In this document: positions 33,617 to 42,280 of the stretch, piece after piece
How the letters are laid out: each line of letters begins with the position of its first letter
Position numbering within the stretch: the first letter of the stretch is position 1
From: Alcaligenes faecalis
Lineage (GTDB): Bacteria > Pseudomonadota > Gammaproteobacteria > Burkholderiales > Burkholderiaceae_B
DNA: 64,000 bases
Direction: 5' to 3'
NCBI RefSeq assembly: GCF_002443155.1
Contig: NZ_CP023667.1
Location: forward strand, 1,178,001 to 1,242,000
Translations under genes and position numbers: made by a program
Notes under the pieces: model-generated
Told to the model about the DNA's origin: nothing
The model's input: only the letters and a program-made list of their open reading frames with translations
The model's database searches: none

Positions 33617-34080
33617 TGAATCACCAACTTTATGAACGGTTTGGCTTGTCCATGATTGTGCTGGCGCGCCTTTACCGTCGTGAATTGGATCAGACCCTGG
33701 TGCGTTACGGAGTGTCCGAGGCCACCATTTTGCCTATCCGCTATCTGGCTCAATTGGGCGAACCGATACGGCAAGGACAACTGGCACGCATGATGCGGCT
33801 GGAGGGACCAACGCTGGTGCGCCTGATCGATCAACTGGAGTCCGGCGGTCTGCTGGCGCGCCTGCCTGACGAGCAGGACAAGCGTGCACGCCTTTTGTGC
33901 CTGACCGACAAAGGGCGCGACTTTCACGAACGATTGCTGGAGCTGCTGCGCCAGTCTCGTGCTCCCTTGTTTGAAGGGATTCCAGACGAAGATATAGAAG
34001 CCGCCTTGCGCTGTTTTGATCAGTTGGCCAGCAATCTGGGGCTGGAGGCAACAGATATGTCCAGCCTGTTCGGGGACTGA
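33616..34080 (+). CDS. MarR/SlyA-family transcriptional regulator
   Basis: 154 residues with the family's winged helix: IRYLAQLGEPIRQGQLARMM, LEGPTLVRLIDQLESGGLLARL and the wing DEQDKRARLLCLTDKG. It begins within the stop codon of the FUSC gene (overlap of one base), so the two are coupled. It probably represses the operon through the palindrome at 31648-31662. Confidence 0.92.
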   Translation: MNHQLYERFGLSMIVLARLYRRELDQTLVRYGVSEATILPIRYLAQLGEPIRQGQLARMMRLEGPTLVRLIDQLESGGLLARLPDEQDKRARLLCLTDKGRDFHERLLELLRQSRAPLFEGIPDEDIEAALRCFDQLASNLGLEATDMSSLFGD

Positions 34081-34207
34081 ACCGTGCTGGCTCCTTAATA
34101 CGTAAGCGCATGTTCCAGATGGTGAGAGAACCCTGAAGCTGGTTTCCTGTCGTTTTTCTTTATGTTTGAATAAACCGTCCTTGTTTGCTTGATAAGGAGG
34201 GTCTGTC

Positions 34208-34738
34208 ATGAACGATGTGGATCTGGCTAGCCTGGTCAAAACCATGAGCGAAGCCAAACTGACGCTGGCAACGGCCGAGTCATGTACGGCGGGTTTGATT
34301 GCTTCCACTCTGGCCGATCAGAAAGGGGCGGCCGCTGTGCTCGATTGTGCTTTTGTGACGTATTCACCGCAGGCCAAGTATCGCTGCCTGGGCGTGGACC
34401 AAAGCGTGTTGTCGGCAAACAATTTATGCAGCGAGGCAGTGGCCAGAGCCATGGCCAAGGGCGCGGCTGAATTGACTCCTGCCAATCTGATTATTGCCAA
34501 CACCGGCGTGGCCGATGATATTGCCGAGCCACAGATTCCCGCCGGAACACAATGTTTCGCGTGGCTGTTCAAGCCTCAAGACAGGTTTGATCCTTTGGTG
34601 ATTTATACCGAAACCATTGTTTTTGACGGTAACCGCGATCAAATCCGGCAGCAAAGCGCACGCTACGCCTTGGGGCGCATCGAGCATTGGTTGCGACTGG
34701 CCAAACAAGAACGCCAGGGCGTGAACCCTGGCGTTTGA
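34208..34738 (+). CDS. CinA/PncC-domain nicotinamide-nucleotide amidohydrolase
   Basis: 176 residues, a stand-alone CinA C-terminal domain. The typical start LATAESCTAGLIASTLAD holds the catalytic Ser and the AESCTGG-like loop; SEAVARAMAKGA and NTGVADD follow. PncC enzymes deamidate NMN to nicotinate mononucleotide in pyridine nucleotide salvage. A strong AAGGAGGG precedes the ATG. Its last codons form the stem of a terminator. Confidence 0.88.
   Translation: MNDVDLASLVKTMSEAKLTLATAESCTAGLIASTLADQKGAAAVLDCAFVTYSPQAKYRCLGVDQSVLSANNLCSEAVARAMAKGAAELTPANLIIANTGVADDIAEPQIPAGTQCFAWLFKPQDRFDPLVIYTETIVFDGNRDQIRQQSARYALGRIEHWLRLAKQERQGVNPGV
34710..34738 (+). terminator. Terminator overlapping the end of the CinA-domain gene
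   Basis: AACGCCAGGG (34710-34719) pairs with CCCTGGCGTT (34726-34735) around a 6-base loop; the stop codon directly follows the stem. The T-run is short. Confidence 0.6.
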
Positions 34739-34772
34739 TACCGCTAGCTGGATGAGCTAAGCCTGCAAAGGC

Positions 34773-37427
34773 TTAGTTCTCCAGGTACTTGCGCCAGACG
34801 CGTGGCAGGATACCGCCATGACGCCAGTACTCCATATCCTCAACCGTATCCAGACGCACAATCACCGGCACGGACTGGGTGCTGCCATCCAGACGGTGGA
34901 CGATCAGTTCGGCTTGTGAACGCACACCCAGGTTTTCTTCCAGGCCCTTCACATCAAAGGTTTCGGTGCCGTCCAGCCCCAGGGTGTCGGCGTTGGTGCC
35001 GTCCTGGAACTGCAGGGGCAGCACACCCATACCGACCAGGTTGGTGCGGTGAATACGCTCGAAGCCTTCTGCGACCACGGCCTTCACACCCAGCAAAGCA
35101 GGCCCCTTGGCGGCGGAGTCGCGGGAAGACCCGCAACCGTAATTCTTGCCAGCAATCACCAGCAAGGGAACCTGACGCTCCTGATAGGTCTGGGCCGCTT
35201 CGAAAATACGCATGACTTCGCCTTCGGGCATCACCTTGGTGACACCGCCTTCCACGCCGGGAACAATCTTGTTGCGCAGACGAATGTTGGCGAAGGTCGC
35301 ACGTTTGACCACTTCGTGGTTGGCACGACGCGTGGTGTAGTTGTTGAAGTCTTTTTGCTCCACACCCTTGGACAGCAGGAAGTCAGCGGCCGGTGTGCCC
35401 AGGCTGATCGAACCCGATGGCGAGATGTGGTCGGTGGTGATGGAGTCCCCCAGAATTGCCAGCGGACGCATGCCGCGCAGGTTGGCGACGGGAGCCGGTT
35501 CGCGCTGCAAGCCGTCAAAATAGGGCGGTTTGCGAATGTAGGTGCTGTCTGCTTCCCATGGGTAGTGGCCGCCATTGCTTTCGCGGGCCAGGGCGTCCCA
35601 AGGCTCGCCACCGTCGTACAGCTCGGCGTAGCGCTCGATGAACAGGTCGCGGTCGTAAGCGCCGTGGATGGCTTCTTGCACTTCGGCAGATTTGGGCCAG
35701 ATGTCGCTCAGGTAGACGTCTTTACCGTCCTGGTCTTTGCCCAGCGGGTCGCGGGTCAGGTCCACATTCAGGTTGCCGGCCAGGGCGTAGGCCACGACCA
35801 GAGCGGGCGATGCCAGGTAAGCAGCGCGTACGTTGGCGTGAATACGGCCTTCAAAGTTGCGGTTGCCCGACAGCACGGCAGTAGCAATCAGCTTTTCCGA
35901 TTCAATCGCATTGACGATATTGGCAGGCAGCGGTCCCGAACCACCGTTACACGTGGTGCAGCCAAAACCGGCAATGTTGAAACCCAGCACGTCCAGGTCA
36001 TCTTGCAGTTGGGCGCGTTCCAGCACGTCGGCGGTTACTTGGCTACCCGGTACCAGCGAGGTCTTGACCCAGGGCTTGCTGCGCAGGCCACGAGCCACGG
36101 CGTTGCGAGCCAGCAGACCGGCGGCCATCATATTGGCGGGGTTGGCGGTATTGGTACAGGAGGTAATGGCAGCAATGACCACATCGCCATCATTCAGAGC
36201 GAAGTCCTCGCCTTCCACGGGTACGGCACGCTGCGGGTCGTAAGGACGGCCAGCAATTTTCTGGTGATGGGCGGGGAAGGACTGGGCAGCGGTATCCAGA
36301 TCCAGGTGATCTTCAGGATTGCTGGGGCCAGCCAGGCTAGGCTTGATGCTGCTCAGATCCAGTTTCAGCACGGTGTCGTAAACAGGAGCGGGAGCGGCCG
36401 GATCGCGCCACAGCTTTTGAACCTTGCTGTATTGCTCGACCAGATCAATCTGCTCTTGCGGACGGCCTGTCATGTGCATGTAGTGCAGGGCGGCGTCGTC
36501 AATGGGGAAGAACACGGCGGTGGCGCCGTACTCCGGTGCCATATTGGCGATCATGCCGCGGTCGCCCAGAGACAGCTCGTCCACGCTGGGGCCGAAGAAC
36601 TCTACAAACTTGCCGACCACGCCCAGTTCGCGCAGTTTTTGCGTGATGACCAGTACCAGGTCAGTAGGCAGTACGCCGTCATTCATCTTGCCGGTCAGCT
36701 CGATACCCACCACGGCAGGCAGGGCGATGGCTACGGGCAGACCCACCATCACGGCTTCGGCTTCAATACCACCCACACCCCAGCCCAGAATGCCCAGGCC
36801 GTTAACCATAGGCGTGTGGCTGTCGGTGCCCACACAGCTGTCGGGGTAGACCAGAGCCACGTCCTGGCCTTCTTCGGTCCAGACAACCTGACCAATGTGC
36901 TCGATGTGCAATTGGTGCATGATGCCTTTGCCGGGCGGCACGACTTTCACGCCATCAAAGTTGCTGGAACACCAGCGCAGGAAGGCAAAGCGCTCGCCGT
37001 TACGTTGGTATTCGCGTGCCAGGTTGACGTCGGCCGCCTTGGGGTTGGCCCAGCTGTCCACTTGCAGGGAGTGGTCAATAATGACGTCAATAGGGACTTG
37101 GGGGCGCACGCGGCTGGCGTCACCACCGGCTGCTTGTACGCCTTCGCGCAAGGCCGCCATGTCCAGCAACATCACCAAACCCAGAATGTCCTGACCAAAT
37201 ACGCGGGCAGGGTAGAAGGTGATGCCGTCGCCCACTTTGCGCTGGAGCAGGGAATCAATTTCCTGATCCACGTCGGCGTGACGCACGGCCTTCTGACGAC
37301 AGAGGTTTTCCAGCAGAACGCGCAGCGAGTACGGCAGCTTTTCAATACCGGGGATGTCGGCGATAGGAACGTAACGTACGGAACGTCCGTTCAGGGACAG
37401 CGTTTCTAGGGCAAGAGACTGAGACAT
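34773..37427 (-). CDS. acnA: Aconitate hydratase (AcnA family)
   Basis: 884 residues. The 4Fe-4S ligands lie in ITSCTNTANPAN and FGCTTCNGGSGPLP, and substrate loops include SGNRNFEGRIH, GDSITTDHISPSG and GKNYGCGSSRDSAAKGP. It interconverts citrate, cis-aconitate and isocitrate. The ATG at 37427 (MSQSLALETL) fits the family; 18 codons more are open upstream. Length and motifs favour AcnA over AcnD, but a PrpF isomerase gene lies across a shared promoter region and AcnD-PrpF pairs act in the 2-methylcitrate cycle, so an unusual substrate cannot be excluded. No prpB or prpC is nearby. Confidence 0.9.
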   Translation of the reverse strand: MSQSLALETLSLNGRSVRYVPIADIPGIEKLPYSLRVLLENLCRQKAVRHADVDQEIDSLLQRKVGDGITFYPARVFGQDILGLVMLLDMAALREGVQAAGGDASRVRPQVPIDVIIDHSLQVDSWANPKAADVNLAREYQRNGERFAFLRWCSSNFDGVKVVPPGKGIMHQLHIEHIGQVVWTEEGQDVALVYPDSCVGTDSHTPMVNGLGILGWGVGGIEAEAVMVGLPVAIALPAVVGIELTGKMNDGVLPTDLVLVITQKLRELGVVGKFVEFFGPSVDELSLGDRGMIANMAPEYGATAVFFPIDDAALHYMHMTGRPQEQIDLVEQYSKVQKLWRDPAAPAPVYDTVLKLDLSSIKPSLAGPSNPEDHLDLDTAAQSFPAHHQKIAGRPYDPQRAVPVEGEDFALNDGDVVIAAITSCTNTANPANMMAAGLLARNAVARGLRSKPWVKTSLVPGSQVTADVLERAQLQDDLDVLGFNIAGFGCTTCNGGSGPLPANIVNAIESEKLIATAVLSGNRNFEGRIHANVRAAYLASPALVVAYALAGNLNVDLTRDPLGKDQDGKDVYLSDIWPKSAEVQEAIHGAYDRDLFIERYAELYDGGEPWDALARESNGGHYPWEADSTYIRKPPYFDGLQREPAPVANLRGMRPLAILGDSITTDHISPSGSISLGTPAADFLLSKGVEQKDFNNYTTRRANHEVVKRATFANIRLRNKIVPGVEGGVTKVMPEGEVMRIFEAAQTYQERQVPLLVIAGKNYGCGSSRDSAAKGPALLGVKAVVAEGFERIHRTNLVGMGVLPLQFQDGTNADTLGLDGTETFDVKGLEENLGVRSQAELIVHRLDGSTQSVPVIVRLDTVEDMEYWRHGGILPRVWRKYLEN

Positions 37428-37520
37428 GGCAAACGATTCATCCGTAATAAGAAGCCAGGAAAGCAGGGCCAACCTGAGCAAGAATAATCAATAAAATTAT
37501 GCGTCTGGAGCCTTGATAAA

Positions 37521-37555
37521 ACAATTAAATTGTATTTTGTTTGTATATAATACAA
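37521..37555. promoter_or_regulatory. Two palindromes, likely operator sites of the GntR regulator
   Basis: ACAATT-A-AATTGT (37521-37533) and TTGTAT-ATA-ATACAA (37541-37555) are both perfect palindromes, and their centres are 21 bases apart, two helical turns. The second overlaps a TATAAT at 37546-37551. They lie between the divergent aconitase (start 37427) and regulator (start 37597) genes, as expected for a repressor that controls both. Confidence 0.65.
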
Positions 37556-37596
37556 TAAAACGATCCGGGATCGCTTCGATTTTTAGGAATGTCGGC

Positions 37597-38607
37597 ATGA
37601 AAAGCCAATCTAATTCTTTGCATGTCACCTTGGCGCATCGCCTGCTGGACTACGTGCGGGCAGGGCATTTGCAGGCCGGGCATCATTTGACGGAACAATC
37701 GCTGGCCGAAGCGCTGGGTGCGTCGCGCTCGCCCATACGGGGGGCGCTGGCCTATCTGGCGGAAAAAGGCATTGTGGGCGCGCAGCCGCCCCGGCGCGGC
37801 CTGTATCTGTTGAAAGGGGCCGACCAGCTTGGTGTGATCGAAGAAGAGCTGGGCACCAGCCAGGACGACCAGATCTACTTGCAACTGGCCCGCGACAAGC
37901 TCTCGGGCATTTGGGGCGACACCTTGTCGGAAAACGACGCCATGCGTCGATACGGCCTGACGCGCGAGCGTGTGCGCCGCATTCTGGCGCGTGCCGCCAA
38001 TGAGGGCTGGATGGAGCAACGCGCCAGCAAGGGCTGGTCTTTTCTGCCCATGATTGACGGCCCCCAGGCCTGCGAAGAAAGCTATACCTTGCGTCAGATG
38101 CTGGAACCCGCTGCCATGCTGCTGCCCGGCTTTGCGATTGACTCCACTGTCCTGCGTCGTGTGCGGCTGCAACAGCAAGCCTTGGCCGACGGTGGCTGGC
38201 GTCACGCCGGACATGCCGAGATGTATCAGGCCAATGCCACCTTCCACGAAGCCTTGGCGTCCTTGTCCGGCAATCGCTTTATTGCCCAGACCGTGACACG
38301 TCAAAACCAGTTGCGACGCTTGCTGGAATATCAGGAAACGCTGGATCGGGAACGTATTCGTCGCCAATGTCTGGAGCATTTGGCGATTCTGGACTTGCTG
38401 GAAAAGGGCGAACGCGCCCAGGCCTCCGTCTTGCTGGCTCGCCATCTGGGCAATGCCAGCGAGGAGAAAGTGCAGCAGTTGGAACGACAACAGCAGCGCA
38501 CGATCCGATCAGACTCTTCTTTTAGCGAACCGATTGTCTCTCACGCCGAACCCATGGAGGAGACGGCGCAATTTTCTTTAATGGCGCAAGCCAAGAACCA
38601 GGAATAA
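37597..38607 (+). CDS. GntR-family regulator with two winged-helix domains and FCD-like effector domain
   Basis: 336 residues. A first winged helix (about residues 5-75; LTEQSLAEALGASRSPIRGALAYL) is followed by a second (about 90-155; LSENDAMRRYGLTRERVRRILARAANEGW), then a helical FCD-type ligand domain (LRQMLEPAAMLLPG, FHEALASLSGNRFI). Usual FadR-type regulators have only one winged helix. The ATG at 37597 has AGGA eight bases upstream. The prpF gene follows four bases after its stop. The effector is probably a tricarboxylate or similar acid, inferred from the neighbours. Confidence 0.85.
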   Translation: MKSQSNSLHVTLAHRLLDYVRAGHLQAGHHLTEQSLAEALGASRSPIRGALAYLAEKGIVGAQPPRRGLYLLKGADQLGVIEEELGTSQDDQIYLQLARDKLSGIWGDTLSENDAMRRYGLTRERVRRILARAANEGWMEQRASKGWSFLPMIDGPQACEESYTLRQMLEPAAMLLPGFAIDSTVLRRVRLQQQALADGGWRHAGHAEMYQANATFHEALASLSGNRFIAQTVTRQNQLRRLLEYQETLDRERIRRQCLEHLAILDLLEKGERAQASVLLARHLGNASEEKVQQLERQQQRTIRSDSSFSEPIVSHAEPMEETAQFSLMAQAKNQE

Positions 38608-38611
38608 CGTG

Positions 38612-39772
38612 ATGAAGCAAAAATCCCTTCCCGCCGTGTTCATGCGTGGTGGCACCAGCAAAGCCTTGATGCTGAATATTGCAGACCTGCCTGCCGAGCG
38701 CGACGACTGGACGCCTCTGTTTTCCGCCGCCATGGGTACGCCGGACCCTTACGGTCGCCAACTGGACGGTATGGGCGGTGGTGTTTCCTCCTTGTCCAAG
38801 GTTTGTATTATCGGCCCGTCCAGCCATCCGGACGCCGATGTGGACTACACCTTTGCGCAAGTGGCGATCAAGGAAGAGAAGGTGGATTACCGCGGCAACT
38901 GCGGCAATATGAGTTCTGCTGTGGGCCCTTATGCGGTAGAGCAGGGCATGGTCAAGGTTGAGGATGGCGAAGCGTGTGTACGCATCCTGAACACCAATAC
39001 CAACAAGATCATCCACGCCCATTTCACGGTGGAAGATGGCCAGCCCCGTTATGACGGCGATCTGTCCATTCCCGGCGTAGGTGGCACAGGTTCGCCTATC
39101 CGTCTGGACTTTGTGGAACCGGGCGGTGCCTCTACCGGCTCGTTGCTGCCTAGCGGTGAATTGACCGAATGGCTGGATGTGCCCGGCGTAGGCCGTATCG
39201 AAGTGTCGCTGGTGGACGCGGCCAACGCAGCAGTGTTTGTCCGTGCGGCCGATGTAGGTCTGACCGGTCTGGAGTTGCCCGACTGGCTGGAAGCCCACCC
39301 TGAAGTACTGGAGCGTCTGGACGCGATTCGTGTACAGGCCTCGGTGCGCATGGGCATTGCTCCCGATGTGGAAGCGGCACGTCAGATTCGCATCGTGCCC
39401 TTTGTCTGCATCGTGTCGTCCGCCCAGGACAATCCCACCTTGTCCGGCGACGTGGTTCCTGCCAAAGAGATTGATCTGGTTGCCCGCGTGATTTCCAATG
39501 GCCAGCCGCACCGCGCCTTGCCCTTGACCATCTCGCTGTGTACCGCCGTGGCTGCTCGTTTGACGGGCAGCCTGCCTTCGCAATGCCTGTCCGACTCGGT
39601 TGCCCCCCAAGGCCCGCTGCGTCTGGGCATGCCGTCCGGCGTACTGACAGTAGGTGCGGAAGTGGAAAAGAAAGACGGCCAGTGGTTTGCCAAGGCCGGC
39701 TCCTTCTACCGTACCGCTCGCCGTCTGTTTGATGGCCGTGTCTGGGTTCCCGGCAAGGCCTTGAAAGACTAA
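38612..39772 (+). CDS. prpF: PrpF-family isomerase (methylaconitate/aconitate type)
   Basis: 386 residues with the PrpF (DUF453) double diaminopimelate-epimerase-like fold: PAVFMRGGTSKALM near the start, MGTPDPYGRQLDGMGGGVSS, YRGNCGNMSSAVGPYA (catalytic region) and DAANAAVFVRAADVGL. PrpF isomerises 2-methylaconitate; related enzymes act on 4-oxalomesaconate, and PrpF can bind trans-aconitate. The partner aconitase gene across the promoter suggests processing of a tricarboxylate that AcnA alone cannot use. The ATG at 38612 follows AGGA; a GTG three bases upstream is possible. Its stop overlaps the convergent AraC gene by four bases. Confidence 0.88.
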   Translation: MKQKSLPAVFMRGGTSKALMLNIADLPAERDDWTPLFSAAMGTPDPYGRQLDGMGGGVSSLSKVCIIGPSSHPDADVDYTFAQVAIKEEKVDYRGNCGNMSSAVGPYAVEQGMVKVEDGEACVRILNTNTNKIIHAHFTVEDGQPRYDGDLSIPGVGGTGSPIRLDFVEPGGASTGSLLPSGELTEWLDVPGVGRIEVSLVDAANAAVFVRAADVGLTGLELPDWLEAHPEVLERLDAIRVQASVRMGIAPDVEAARQIRIVPFVCIVSSAQDNPTLSGDVVPAKEIDLVARVISNGQPHRALPLTISLCTAVAARLTGSLPSQCLSDSVAPQGPLRLGMPSGVLTVGAEVEKKDGQWFAKAGSFYRTARRLFDGRVWVPGKALKD

Positions 39773-40755
39773 TCGACGATACGCAAGTCCTGCGAGGGCG
39801 AACGCCCGAAGCGGGACTTGTAGTCTGCACAGAAGCGGCCGAAATGGTTGAAACCGCAACGCAAGGCAATCTCGCTGACCTGGGTGCCGGGTGTGGCGGT
39901 GCGTATGGCTTGCTGGGCCGCTTCCAGACGAATCTGCTTTAAAAACTGCATGGGGCTCAGCCCCCGTTCGGTGCGAAAGGCCAAGGTCAGGCTGCGCACA
40001 CTGGCACAGGCGGCGGAGGCAATCTGCTCCAGCGTCAGGGCTTCGTCCAGACTGGCCCGCATGAAATCCTCGGCTCTTTGTACCCGGCGCGAACTGGCCG
40101 GGCGCACGCTTTGCTGCAATTGTTGGCTGTAGTTACCCGGCTGGGTATGAAACAGATGCAGCAAAAGATTGTCCTCGGCCTGACGCGACCACTGATCCAT
40201 TTCCGGCGGCAAATGCCCGCCATAAGCCAGCAAGCTGCCAATCTGGTGCTGCCAGGCACAGCCGTGCGGCGAATCCAGAGACATGCCCGCGGCAAACTCA
40301 ATCGGCCTGTCCAGGCTCAGGCCCAAGGTTTGACGGGCCACTTCTTCCAGCCGGTGGCGCGGAATCTTCACCAAAAACTGTTCACAGCCCTGTTCCCAAT
40401 CCAGTTCAACCTGGAGGGAAGGGGAGATCACGCTGGCAATTTTAGGGTTGGCCTGGACGTACTCCCGACCAACCCGAATACAGGATCGTCCCTGTATAGG
40501 CACCTGAAACAGCAGAAAGTCTTCCAGAATCCCCGGCGAGACCTGCACCGCCGCGCCATATTTCAGCAAGACAAAGGAAAAGCTGTGGCTGCTGGCATAG
40601 CGCAGGGACGCATCGACCGGGCCATCATTCCAGGTCAGGCGGTGCTCGGTTAGAAAACCGGCCGTCTCGCTGCGTGTCTGATCCGGGCAGCGCGATTCAA
40701 AGCGCGGCGCACTGTGTTGCAAGGGGGCCAGCCCTGACATAAACCACGCTTGCAT
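39769..40755 (-). CDS. AraC-family transcriptional activator (AraC-binding-like/XylS type)
   Basis: 328 residues. The N-terminal ligand domain (about 1-200) resembles XylS-type regulators of aromatic catabolism. Two helix-turn-helix motifs follow: TLEQIASAACASVRSLTLAFRT and TQVSEIALRCGFNHFGRFCADY, then KSRFGRSPSQDLR. The ATG at 40755 has GGAG eight bases upstream; a TTG 15 bases earlier is less likely. It is divergent from the dioxygenase operon, which it probably activates in response to the aromatic substrate. Confidence 0.9.
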   Translation of the reverse strand: MQAWFMSGLAPLQHSAPRFESRCPDQTRSETAGFLTEHRLTWNDGPVDASLRYASSHSFSFVLLKYGAAVQVSPGILEDFLLFQVPIQGRSCIRVGREYVQANPKIASVISPSLQVELDWEQGCEQFLVKIPRHRLEEVARQTLGLSLDRPIEFAAGMSLDSPHGCAWQHQIGSLLAYGGHLPPEMDQWSRQAEDNLLLHLFHTQPGNYSQQLQQSVRPASSRRVQRAEDFMRASLDEALTLEQIASAACASVRSLTLAFRTERGLSPMQFLKQIRLEAAQQAIRTATPGTQVSEIALRCGFNHFGRFCADYKSRFGRSPSQDLRIVD

Positions 40756-41058
40756 GATGTGTGTCTCCAAATTTTTGCCGGTTAGGGATAAGGCTTGCCG
40801 TATCTGGATAGCCGCCCATTCTGCGCCGGTCTAATGTATTTCAAACCTAAAACAGTAGTCCTGTCCCGGCACCTTAGCAGATTGGGATACGACTGGGAAT
40901 TGCTGTATTCACGTAGTCCCTTGGGCCCGTCTTCTCTGGCCGGCAGGACAAGCGCCGCACAAACCACAGGCGTGAGGGATACACAGCTTCTAGCGTATTG
41001 GGGGGGCCCAGGCAGAACTGAAGTCCAGTTTTTTGAAAGACAGAGGACGGAGACAAAC
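40756..41058. promoter_or_regulatory. Divergent region between AraC regulator and dioxygenase operon
   Basis: 303 bases without a gene. The leftmost part carries the AraC gene's ribosome-binding site, the rightmost GGAGACAAAC is that of the binding-protein gene. A G-run (GGGGGGG at about 41001-41007) stands out. I could not fix a direct-repeat AraC operator by eye. Confidence 0.4.
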
Positions 41059-42240
41059 ATGAAAAAACAAGTGGCGTTCTGTATGAGCACGCTGGCTTTG
41101 GCCCTGGCCTGTAGCCCGGCATCCAGTCAGGAAGTATTCAAGGTCGGTTTGCTGACCACCTTGTCCGGCCCCGGCGCGGCCATTGGCGCAGAAATCCGTG
41201 ATGGTTTCGAGCTGGGTCTGAACCACTCGGGCGGCAAGCTCGGCGGGGTGGATGTCGCCCTGACGGTGCTGGACGATCAGCAAAAACCGATGGAAGGCCG
41301 TCAGGCCGTGGACCGTCTGGTCAAGCGCGACAAGGTCGATGTGATTACCGGCATGGCCTTTTCCAATGTGCTGCTGCCCGTGATGCCGACGATTTTGAAC
41401 AGTGACACGGTCTACATTTCCGCCAACACCGGCCCGGCCGATTACGCGGGCGAGCGTTGCCACCCCAATTTCTTCAGCGTGTCCTGGCAGAACGAGGATA
41501 TTCCCGCCGCCATGGGCAAGTATGTGACCGATCAGGCGCACAAGAAAGTCTATCTGATCGCCCCCAACTATCCCGGTGGTCGTGAATCCATTGAAGGCTT
41601 CAAGCGCCTGTTCAAGGGCGAGATTGCCGATGAAGTTTATGTGAAGGTCGGCCAGATGGACTACGCCGCCGAACTGGCCCAAATGCGGGCTTCCGGTGCG
41701 GATGCAGTGTTTTTCTTCCTGCCCGGTGGCATGGGCGTGTCCTTTATCAAGCAACTGATCAACTCGGGCCTGTCCTCGCAACTGGCGGTGTACACCCCGG
41801 GTTTCTCAGCCGACCAGGACACGATCGCCGCGATTGGTGAATCCATGAAGGGCATGGCCAACGCCGCCCAGTGGTCGCCGGATCTGGATAACCCGGTCAA
41901 CAAGCGCTTTGTGGCGGATTTTGAAAAGACCTACGGACGCCTGCCTTCCATGTATGCCTCCCAGGGCTACGACGCCGCCTTGTTGCTGGACGGTGCCTTG
42001 AAGGCGGACCCCAAAGCCGCCACCGACCGCGAAGCCTTGCGTAAAGCCTTGCGCAGTGCACCGTTCGAATCCGTACGCGGCGCCTTTGCCTTTAACAACA
42101 ACCAGTATCCGGTGCAGACCTACTACATGCGCGAAGTGGCCTCGAATGAAAAGGGCCAGATGAGCAACAAGATTGTGTCCACCGTATTCGAGCAGTTCCA
42201 GGATCATTTTGCACCGCAGTGCAAGATGGAAAAGTCATAA
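41059..42240 (+). CDS. Branched-chain amino-acid type ABC substrate-binding protein (aromatic uptake)
   Basis: 393 residues. A signal peptide (cleavage near ASSQ) precedes a type I periplasmic binding fold: FKVGLLTTLSGPGAAIGAEIRDGFELGL, then YLIAPNYPGGRESIEGFKR and YASQGYDAALLLDGAL. Such LivJ-like proteins often bind aromatic acids when encoded with catabolic genes. No permease or ATPase gene is nearby, so it must share a transporter or act as a sensor. First gene of the operon. Confidence 0.88.
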   Translation: MKKQVAFCMSTLALALACSPASSQEVFKVGLLTTLSGPGAAIGAEIRDGFELGLNHSGGKLGGVDVALTVLDDQQKPMEGRQAVDRLVKRDKVDVITGMAFSNVLLPVMPTILNSDTVYISANTGPADYAGERCHPNFFSVSWQNEDIPAAMGKYVTDQAHKKVYLIAPNYPGGRESIEGFKRLFKGEIADEVYVKVGQMDYAAELAQMRASGADAVFFFLPGGMGVSFIKQLINSGLSSQLAVYTPGFSADQDTIAAIGESMKGMANAAQWSPDLDNPVNKRFVADFEKTYGRLPSMYASQGYDAALLLDGALKADPKAATDREALRKALRSAPFESVRGAFAFNNNQYPVQTYYMREVASNEKGQMSNKIVSTVFEQFQDHFAPQCKMEKS

Positions 42241-42280
42241 AGAGGGGGTGCGTCAAGCATCCGGCAGCAAGGAGGTAATG

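Noticed and set aside
35049..37409. A 786-codon plus-strand open frame opposite the aconitase gene
   Set aside because: It mirrors aconitase codon structure (GC-rich third positions), has no protein-like motifs and no ribosome-binding site, while the minus strand encodes a clear AcnA.
34773..37427. AcnD (2-methylcitrate dehydratase) as the identity of the aconitase gene
   Set aside because: Considered because of the neighbouring prpF, but the N-terminal and cluster-region sequences read as AcnA and prpB/prpC are absent; kept as an alternative only.
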